This document shows positions 4,972 through 8,601 of a stretch of DNA of 8,601 nucleotides, piece by piece. The notes under the pieces are model-generated. The model had not been told where the DNA came from and ran no database searches. It was given only the letters and a program-made list of their open reading frames with translations. The position numbers were made by a program, and so were the translations under genes. The stretch's first letter is position 1, and every line of letters starts with the position of its first letter. Origin of the DNA: Clostridia bacterium (lineage in GTDB: Bacteria > Bacillota_A > Clostridia > Oscillospirales > Acutalibacteraceae); assembly GCA_017529165.1 (NCBI GenBank), contig JAFXNY010000070.1, positions 1 to 8,601 on the forward strand, read 5' to 3'.

Positions 4972-5169
4972 TCATACCTCCTCAATAAGATCTTCGATTT
5001 TTACGCCTAAAGCTTTTGCAATAAGTCCCGCCGTTTTGGGTCTTACATTCTTACCTACTACGGCATTTAAGAATGTACCTCGCGGTAATCCCGTTTTTTC
5101 ACCAAGTTCACTTGTAGTCAAACAAGCCGCAGCCATTGCATAATTTAATTTTGCTTTGTTTACTTTCAT
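4972..5169 (-). CDS. Cro-like XRE-family regulator
   Basis: The protein has 65 residues, nearly all of it one five-helix XRE/Cro domain: KLNYAMAAACLTTSELGEKT, GLPRGTFLNAVVGKN (recognition helix region), then PKTAGLIAKALGVKIEDLIE. It is the first gene of the minus-strand early operon, divergent from the CI-like repressor. I place the start at the ATG (5169-5167), which has GGGAGGTGG a few bases upstream; the longer GTG start at 5190 would put that ribosome binding site inside the gene. It is transcribed from the consensus promoter at 5217-5245 and controlled by the three operators. Its likely job is antirepression or shutoff of the repressor gene, like phage Cro. Confidence 0.75.
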   Translation of the reverse strand: MKVNKAKLNYAMAAACLTTSELGEKTGLPRGTFLNAVVGKNVRPKTAGLIAKALGVKIEDLIEEV

Positions 5170-5188
5170 TTTACCACCTCCCGTTGAC

Positions 5189-5281
5189 ACTCATTTTGAT
5201 TGCTTTTCTGTGTACTATTATAAATATATTCATTTTGATTGTCAAGTATTTTTTTTATTTTTAAATACTCAAAATGATTGC
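5189..5281. promoter_or_regulatory. Three operators of the genetic switch, 39 bp apart
   Basis: The 9-bp core TCATTTTGA occurs on the plus strand at 5191-5199 and 5230-5238 and inverted (TCAAAATGA) at 5269-5277, so the starts are exactly 39 bp apart. Flanks are also shared (ATTG follows each, ACTC or ATTC precedes). Operator 1 lies between the early transcription start and the Cro-like gene, operator 2 inside the spacer of the early promoter, and operator 3 overlaps the -35 of the repressor promoter. This fits repression of the early operon plus autoregulation by the CI-like and Cro-like proteins. Confidence 0.75.
5217..5245 (-). promoter_or_regulatory. Early (leftward) promoter
   Basis: On the minus strand TTGACA (5240-5245), exactly 17 bp and TATAAT (5217-5222) give a perfect consensus sigma-A promoter driving the Cro, Xis, initiator, loader and sigma-like genes. 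Operator 2 lies in the spacer. Such a strong promoter would need tight repression in the quiescent element. Confidence 0.85.
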
Positions 5282-5306
5282 TTTTTATCTTAATTTATGA
5301 TATTAT
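5278..5306 (+). promoter_or_regulatory. Repressor-maintenance promoter
   Basis: TTGCTT (5278-5283), 17 bp and TATTAT (5301-5306) give a moderate sigma-A promoter, with the start near 5313, just ahead of the GAGGTGG of the repressor gene, leaving a very short 5' leader. Operator 3 overlaps its -35. Confidence 0.6.
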
Positions 5307-5325
5307 TAATATGAGGTGGCAACAA

Positions 5326-6027
5326 ATGATAGGCGAAAACATAAAAAAATACAGAAAATTAGCTGGATTGACACAAAAAGAATTAGCAGAACGAACAGGA
5401 TTGGCAAAAGGGACTATTCAGCAATACGAATTAAACAAACGTGAACCCAAATATCATATACTTGAAAAATTAGCAAATGCTCTAAATATTGATATACTTG
5501 ATCTACTTGTTAATAAGTTTTATACAAACAGTAATGATGAAATATGTATTCTTATTGATAAAACAACAGAATTTGGAAGACAAATAGCAGAAGAGGCCAA
5601 GAAAAGAAACTTGTCATTCTTCGACTTATCAGATTTTATAAACGATTCATGCGACCCTCCCAAATACCACGATATAAACAATTATCTCTATGATAACATT
5701 GAAATACCATATAGCGATGCGATTAAATTTGCAAGTTTTTTCCAAACAGATCCTATGGTTTTTCTTAAACACATACCTCACGCGGGCGGAAATCCCTCCG
5801 AGTATTTGAATAGTTATGAAGAGGAAACCTTTATAAAATTTTTAACAGCTATTGGGCTTAGATATATCATAGATTATAATGACAACGGGGATTGCATCCA
5901 TAAAATTATTAAAAATGACAAAGAAATAAATCTTAATGAAAATGAATTTATTGATTTAGTAAAAGAGATAAAAGACTTTACAATATTTAAGCTATCATCA
6001 AAAATAAATAATAACAATAATAATTAA
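5326..6027 (+). CDS. CI/Stl-like XRE repressor without protease domain
   Basis: The protein has 233 residues. Residues 3-61 are a clear XRE DNA-binding domain (IKKYRKLAGLTQKELAERTG, LAKGTIQQYELNKREP, LEKLANALNIDILDLL). Residues about 85-147 follow the same helix pattern (RQIAEEAKKRNLSFFDLSDF ... INNYLYDNIEIPYSDAIKFA ... DPMVFL), suggesting a second, degenerate XRE fold. The C-terminal segment (TFIKFLTAIGLRYIIDYNDN to FKLSSK) is typical of clostridial XRE regulators and probably dimerises. There is no S24/LexA peptidase signature, so derepression is unlikely to use RecA-stimulated self-cleavage; an antirepressor is more plausible, as for satellite Stl repressors. The ATG at 5326 has GAGGTGG seven bases before it. 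It is divergent from the early operon and followed after 82 bases, with no clear terminator, by the integrase gene. Confidence 0.8.
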   Translation: MIGENIKKYRKLAGLTQKELAERTGLAKGTIQQYELNKREPKYHILEKLANALNIDILDLLVNKFYTNSNDEICILIDKTTEFGRQIAEEAKKRNLSFFDLSDFINDSCDPPKYHDINNYLYDNIEIPYSDAIKFASFFQTDPMVFLKHIPHAGGNPSEYLNSYEEETFIKFLTAIGLRYIIDYNDNGDCIHKIIKNDKEINLNENEFIDLVKEIKDFTIFKLSSKINNNNNN

Positions 6028-6109
6028 AGGATGTAACAAATTGGTACACCCCACCACAAGCAAAAAACCGCCCCATTTACAAGCCTTTACAAAAAGGAGG
6101 TAATTATAT

Positions 6110-7183
6110 ATGCCTGCATACAAAAACGAACAGCGCGGCACCTGGTACTGCAAATTCTACTATGAGGATTGGCAAGGTAAGCGCAAGCAGAAAAAGAAAG
6201 AGGGTTTTAAAACACAGCGCGAGGCTAAGGCATACGAGCGAGAGTTCTTAAGCAAAACAACTGCCGATTGTTCTATGACCTTCGGCAGTCTTGTAGAATT
6301 GTACCTCGAAGATTGCCGCAGCCGTCTGAAGCCTACCACGCTATACAACAAAGAAACTATGATAAATACAAAGCTGCTGCCATATCTAAAGGATATCCCC
6401 CTGAGTGACTTTGATGCAGCCAAAATCAGGCATTGGCAAAATGAGCTTATAGCCTACCGGGACGAAAAAGGCAAACCGTACTCTGAAACATATTTAAAGA
6501 CCGTAAACAACCAATTATCAGCCATTTTCAACTATGCCCAAAAGTACTATAAGCTGCCCGAAAACCCTGTACGGGTATGCGGCAGCATCGGCAAACACAA
6601 TGCAGACTCGATGCAGTTCTGGACGCTACAGGAGTTCAAACGGTTTATTTCCGTTCTTGAAGATGCTCCGCTGCAAAAGATAATATTCAGCCTGTTATTT
6701 TGGACGGGTATGCGCTCCGGTGAGCTCCTGGCTCTTACACTTACCGACTTTGACCTTGATGCAAAAACCGTTCAGATCAGCAAGAATTTTGCACAGCTTG
6801 ACGGCAAAGACCTCATACTTACACCTAAGACCTCAAAAAGCAAGCGTACAATAACGCTGCCTGACTTCCTATGCAATATGCTTCGGGAATACACCGCCAA
6901 ATTGTACGATTACAGACCACCGGAGCGTCTTTTCCCCGTCAATAAGCATTATATCAACTATGAAATGCAAAAAGCCTGCATGGCGGCGGGTGTGAAGAAA
7001 ATTCGCGTTCACGACCTCAGACACTCTCACGCATCTTTATTGATCGAGCAAGGTTTTTCCCCTCTGCTCATATCGGAACGCCTCGGACACGAAAACATAC
7101 AAACCACATTACAAACCTATTCCCATTTATACCCCAATAAGCACAGCCTTGTCGCTGAAAAATTAGACGAATTAAATAATTAG
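6110..7183 (+). CDS. int: Tyrosine integrase, Tn916/lambda type
   Basis: The protein has 357 residues, a normal length. Residues 1-50 are an AP2-like arm-binding domain (GTWYCKFYYEDWQGKRKQKK, GFKTQREAKAYEREFL). Residues 55-150 are the SAM-like core-binding domain. Residues about 170-345 are the catalytic domain with the full set of active-site residues: R202 (TGMRSGELLAL), a Lys at 240-245 (PKTSKSKR), H301-x-x-R304 (HDLRHSHASLL), H327 (LGHENIQTT) and nucleophile Y337 (TYSHLY). It recombines element and chromosomal attachment sites and is apparently intact. It has a strong AAAAAGGAGGT before the ATG. Its stop codon lies inside the left arm-type repeat (7181-7200), and the candidate core follows at 7259-7270, so it sits directly beside its own attachment site. 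Confidence 0.93.
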   Translation: MPAYKNEQRGTWYCKFYYEDWQGKRKQKKKEGFKTQREAKAYEREFLSKTTADCSMTFGSLVELYLEDCRSRLKPTTLYNKETMINTKLLPYLKDIPLSDFDAAKIRHWQNELIAYRDEKGKPYSETYLKTVNNQLSAIFNYAQKYYKLPENPVRVCGSIGKHNADSMQFWTLQEFKRFISVLEDAPLQKIIFSLLFWTGMRSGELLALTLTDFDLDAKTVQISKNFAQLDGKDLILTPKTSKSKRTITLPDFLCNMLREYTAKLYDYRPPERLFPVNKHYINYEMQKACMAAGVKKIRVHDLRHSHASLLIEQGFSPLLISERLGHENIQTTLQTYSHLYPNKHSLVAEKLDELNN

Positions 7184-7390
7184 TACGTTTTTAGTACGTT
7201 TGTTTAACAAAAAACGCCGCAAACCCTCAATAATAAGGACTTACGGCGTTTTGTTCGATTATTCCCACTCGGTGTCTAAAACAAAACACATACTACATAC
7301 ACAATTTTTTATTACAGAAATTACTATATATAGTTATATTTTTAGATTTGATTTTATACTTCAAAAATAGTAGTACGCTTTTAGTACGCC
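7181..7390. other. Candidate attP: guaA-like core flanked by arm-type repeats
   Basis: The core TTATTCCCACTC (7259-7270) is the complement of GAGTGGGAATAA, the codons EWE-stop that end GMP synthase GuaA, a known integration hotspot. No other guaA sequence is present on either side, so the core appears to be carried by the element. Flanking it are two 20-bp direct repeats, TAGTACGTTTTTAGTACGTT (7181-7200) and TAGTACGCTTTTAGTACGCC (7371-7390), identical at 17 of 20 positions, each holding two TAGTACG units 11 bp apart. Such paired arm sites suit the AP2-like arm-binding domain of the neighbouring integrase. Between core and right arm lies very AT-rich DNA. This fills the stretch between the integrase and the toxin locus. 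Confidence 0.65.
7211..7252. terminator. Terminator after the integrase gene
   Basis: AAAACGCCG (7211-7219) and CGGCGTTTT (7244-7252) form a nine-pair stem with a 24-base loop. T and A tracts at the ends allow termination in both directions. Confidence 0.65.
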
Positions 7391-7544
7391 CTTATTTGTC
7401 AGACTATACAATGTAATATGTGTAAAATGTAAGATGAATTTCACGATAGAAAAATCAAAAAAAGCAATGTTTTATATAAGATTTATTTTCCTTGTGTGGG
7501 TACTTCCATTTTGGAAAGCCCTTCACAGAGTGCTTAGATTGATA

Positions 7545-7573
7545 TTGCATAATTTGTCGGAATGTGTTACAAT
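7545..7573 (+). promoter_or_regulatory. Toxin promoter
   Basis: TTGCAT (7545-7550), 17 bp and TACAAT (7568-7573) give a good sigma-A promoter. The start near 7580 leaves a leader of about 43 bases before the toxin ATG. Confidence 0.65.
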
Positions 7574-7622
7574 AACTGTGTTGTCGCTCCCCATACTGGC
7601 AACAGAAAGGGGGTCGGGCTGT

Positions 7623-7703
7623 ATGTGTTCCTTTATAAATTTTGTTTTATCTATCGCAGCGGGTGTTATTTCAAATTTCATCAGCAAGTGGCTTGATAGG
7701 TAA
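7623..7703 (+). CDS. Fst-like type I toxin, small membrane peptide
   Basis: The peptide has 26 residues: a hydrophobic helix of about 16 residues (FINFVLSIAAGVISNFI) followed by the short charged tail SKWLDR. Fst/Ldr-family toxins have the same build, one membrane helix then a WL-acidic tail, and damage the cell membrane when free of the antitoxin RNA. The ATG at 7623 has AAAGGGGG nine bases upstream; longer in-frame starts reach into the promoter and are rejected. It has its own promoter (7545-7573), an antisense RNA gene pointing at it from 7843, shared direct repeats and a shared bidirectional terminator, together the layout of par of plasmid pAD1. In this element it would kill or stall cells that lose the DNA. 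The exact subfamily is not certain. Confidence 0.75.
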   Translation: MCSFINFVLSIAAGVISNFISKWLDR

Positions 7704-7762
7704 TCTAAACCGCAGCGGCAATAAGCCCGTGGCACTCCCACCGCCACACCAAAACGGGGGAT

Positions 7763-7807
7763 GAAAAAAGAAAGCGGAGGCAGTCGCATTGCCTCCGTTT
7801 TCTCTTT
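7763..7807. terminator. Bidirectional terminator shared by toxin and antitoxin RNAs
   Basis: CGGAGGCA (7775-7782) and TGCCTCCG (7790-7797) form a perfect eight-pair stem with loop GTCGCAT. TTTTCTCTTT follows on the plus strand, and the complement of GAAAAAAGAAAG precedes it for the minus strand. Confidence 0.8.
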
Positions 7808-7843
7808 GTCCGCATCGTACTGTATGCGTTCCTAAATTTTGTT
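7763..7843 (-). ncRNA. Antisense antitoxin RNA (RNA II-like)
   Basis: The promoter at 7850-7878 should start a minus-strand RNA near 7843. It would end after the hairpin at 7775-7797 in the T-rich complement of 7763-7774, giving about 80 nt. Its 5' end is complementary to the toxin start region through the direct repeat, and its 3' end is complementary to the toxin mRNA 3' hairpin. It would therefore block toxin translation in trans, as RNA II does for Fst. Confidence 0.7.
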
Positions 7844-7849
7844 AGTCTT

Positions 7850-7878
7850 ATTATAAACCCATAAGCCCAAATTGTCAA
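7850..7878 (-). promoter_or_regulatory. Antitoxin promoter
   Basis: On the minus strand TTGACA (7873-7878), 17 bp and TATAAT (7850-7855) are a perfect consensus. It is stronger than the toxin promoter, as expected for an unstable antitoxin made in excess. Confidence 0.85.
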
Positions 7879-7897
7879 GTTTTATCTTGACTTTTTT
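7874..7897 (+). terminator. Intrinsic terminator overlapping the antitoxin -35
   Basis: GTCAAG (7874-7879) and CTTGAC (7886-7891), loop TTTTAT, then six Ts (7892-7897). It would stop plus-strand readthrough that could interfere with the antitoxin RNA. Confidence 0.6.
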
Positions 7898-8052
7898 ATT
7901 TTATGCCGTCCATAAAAATTTATGTGATCGACTTTGTTTTTTTTCTGTTTTTATTTCCTTTGCAAGCCACTTACAAATTTGTTAAAAATTCCTTTTAAGA
8001 ATTGATTGGTGAAGCCCCAAACCCCCTGTTGCGCATCGGCACAAATGAAATT

Positions 8053-8077
8053 AAAAAAAATTCCCGTAGAGAGGGAA
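8053..8077 (-). terminator. Minus-strand intrinsic terminator
   Basis: On the minus strand TTCCC and GGGAA (plus 8073-8077 and 8061-8065) flank a seven-base loop and are followed by eight Ts (complement of 8053-8060). It probably ends transcription coming from the ribbon-helix-helix gene at the right edge. Confidence 0.6.
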
Positions 8078-8345
8078 GATTTTCCACCCCTCGGTCAACT
8101 TTCAGCAACCAAGCCCGAAGCAAAAAAGGGGGGTAGCAAAACGCTACTTCCATTTCGGAAACCCCTTGCGATGGGGTAGCGTTTTGCCACCCCATCGCGT
8201 AACGAAATTCCAAATTATTTTTTTATCTCACAGAAGTAAAAACCGCGGTCATTCGCACCCGCACCCTTAAAAAGTCGCAGAAGTACCTTTTTATTTTTTT
8301 TCGTCAGTCCTGGGTGATGTTTTGGGTTTTAGGGTATGCCCCTAA
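8078..8345. other. Dyad-rich non-coding region, candidate oriT
   Basis: No convincing gene lies between the toxin locus and 8428. GCGATGGGGT (8168-8177) pairs perfectly with ACCCCATCGC (8189-8198). GGGGTAGCAAAACGCTAC (8130-8147) pairs at 17 of 18 positions with GTAGCGTTTTGCCACCCC (8176-8193), so two cruciform forms compete, and GTAGC/GCTAC also forms its own small hairpin at 8133-8147. Strong alternative dyads next to a ribbon-helix-helix gene are typical of a conjugative transfer origin with its accessory protein. I cannot identify a nic site. The call is inference. Confidence 0.4.
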
Positions 8346-8380
8346 CAAGTTGTAAGTGTATATACACTTGCTATACTTGC
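8346..8380. repeat. Nested palindrome downstream of the RHH gene
   Basis: AAGTGTATATACACTT (8354-8369) is a perfect 16-bp palindrome, bracketed by CAAGT (8346-8350) and ACTTG (8375-8379). Two tandem 9-mers, TACACTTGC and TATACTTGC, follow from 8363. It may be a protein-binding site, for example for the adjacent RHH protein. Confidence 0.5.
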
Positions 8381-8427
8381 AAAGTAGTAAAAACCCCTTA
8401 AAAAGTTTACTTTTGCTTATCTTTGCT

Positions 8428-8601
8428 TTATTGGTTTTCGGAATAATCAAAGGGTAATTCTTGTTCTTCTATCAGTTTATCGGCTGCAAGCAAAAAAAAC
8501 TTTGCGACACTTAAACCCATAGCCGCCGCCGCTTCCTGATATTTTGATTTTTCCCCTTTGCGAACCCTAAAGCGGATCTCTTCCAAATGCTCTTTAATAT
8601 A
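8428..8601 (-). CDS. Ribbon-helix-helix (Arc-type) DNA-binding protein, partial
   Basis: The minus-strand frame is open from the right edge to TAA at 8430-8428, giving the last 57 residues; the start lies outside the window. EEIRFRVRKGEKSKYQEAAA forms the beta strand and first helix of an Arc/MetJ fold, and MGLSVAKFFLLAADKLIEE the second helix, with a short acidic tail ending SENQ. Small Arc-like proteins of this type sit at the start of mobilisation modules in clostridial plasmids and ICEs, where they bind oriT or repress the operon. The neighbouring dyads fit this. The next gene upstream, outside the window, would be worth testing for a relaxase. It could instead be an antitoxin. Confidence 0.65.
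   Translation of the reverse strand, partial: YIKEHLEEIRFRVRKGEKSKYQEAAAAMGLSVAKFFLLAADKLIEEQELPFDYSENQ

Larger units (their letters stand above)
7619..7843. repeat. Direct repeats linking toxin start region and antitoxin 5' end
   Basis: CTGTATGTGTTCCT (7619-7632) with TAAATTTTGTT (7636-7646) recurs as CTGTATGCGTTCCT (7820-7833) with TAAATTTTGTT (7833-7843). The first copy spans the toxin start codon. The second is transcribed backwards as the first bases of the antisense RNA, so that RNA can pair in trans with the toxin start. This matches the DRa/DRb repeats of the par (Fst) locus. Confidence 0.75.

Noticed and set aside
5278..5325. N-terminal extension of the repressor
   Set aside because: It overlaps the repressor promoter and operator 3 and lacks a ribosome binding site; the ATG at 5326 is well supported.
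7434..7622. N-terminal extension of the toxin ORF
   Set aside because: It would place the toxin promoter inside the gene; the ATG at 7623 has its own ribosome binding site and the direct repeat centres on it.
7950..8100. Alternative minus-strand frame ending GVWGFTNQF and KGIFNKFVSGLQRK
   Set aside because: The frame is open and looks protein-like over a short stretch, but no start with a ribosome binding site was found and a strong minus-strand terminator lies inside it.
7995..8213. 72-residue minus-strand ORF over the dyad-rich region
   Set aside because: It runs through the large inverted repeats, has no good ribosome binding site and a composition (many aromatic, Cys and Pro residues) unlike a folded protein; more likely incidental to the oriT-like sequence.
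1..8601. tRNA, rRNA and insertion sequences
   Set aside because: No tRNA-like cloverleaf, rRNA motif, transposase or terminal inverted repeat pair was recognised in the window.

Overview
The window reads as part of a mobile genetic element from a low-GC Gram-positive host, most likely a gut-type clostridium. The evidence is AT-rich DNA, strong AGGAGG-type ribosome binding sites, near-consensus sigma-A promoters, intrinsic terminators and phage/ICE-type protein families. No host housekeeping gene is intact. The only such trace is a 41-codon piece of infB (translation initiation factor IF-2) at the extreme left edge, whose similarity stops abruptly near base 125.

Layout. (1) Bases 1-345: the infB scrap, then a divergent promoter region with three similar 14-bp dyads. 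(2) Bases 346-1778, plus strand: a run of small accessory genes consisting of a HIRAN-domain protein, a 32-codon UUG-start ORF and three small proteins of unknown function, mostly overlapping or tightly coupled. (3) Bases 1779-2462: no protein gene. This stretch holds several hairpins, an intrinsic terminator, a strong orphan promoter with a possible small RNA, and a weak terminator for the opposing operon. (4) Bases 2463-5169, minus strand: a phage-like early operon of a Cro-like regulator, an excisionase-like HTH protein, a replisome-organizer/initiator, a G39P-like helicase loader, a 17-codon ORF and a sigma-70-like protein. (5) Bases 5170-5325: a lysogeny-type switch with divergent promoters and three 9-bp operator cores exactly 39 bp apart. 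(6) Bases 5326-7183, plus strand: a CI-like repressor and a Tn916/lambda-type tyrosine integrase. (7) Bases 7181-7390: a candidate complete attP, with a 12-bp core matching the 3' end of guaA between two paired arm-type repeats. (8) Bases 7545-7878: a type I toxin-antitoxin locus organised like par/Fst. (9) Bases 8053-8601: a dyad-rich oriT-like region next to a ribbon-helix-helix gene that runs off the right edge.

How it fits together. The repressor probably holds the early operon silent through the three operators. On induction, the Cro and Xis-like proteins, the initiator and the helicase loader would allow excision and replication. The initiator gene itself contains six tandem 11-bp iterons beside an AT-rich tract, so it appears to carry its own origin, as lambda O does. 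The integrase would recombine the attP into guaA. The toxin-antitoxin locus and the oriT/RHH module fit maintenance and mobilisation. The combination of a phage-satellite-like control and replication module, an apparently unintegrated attP and an oriT-like region points to an excisable mobilisable element or integrative plasmid, possibly captured as a circle or at a tandem insertion. All of this was read by eye; no database search was run.
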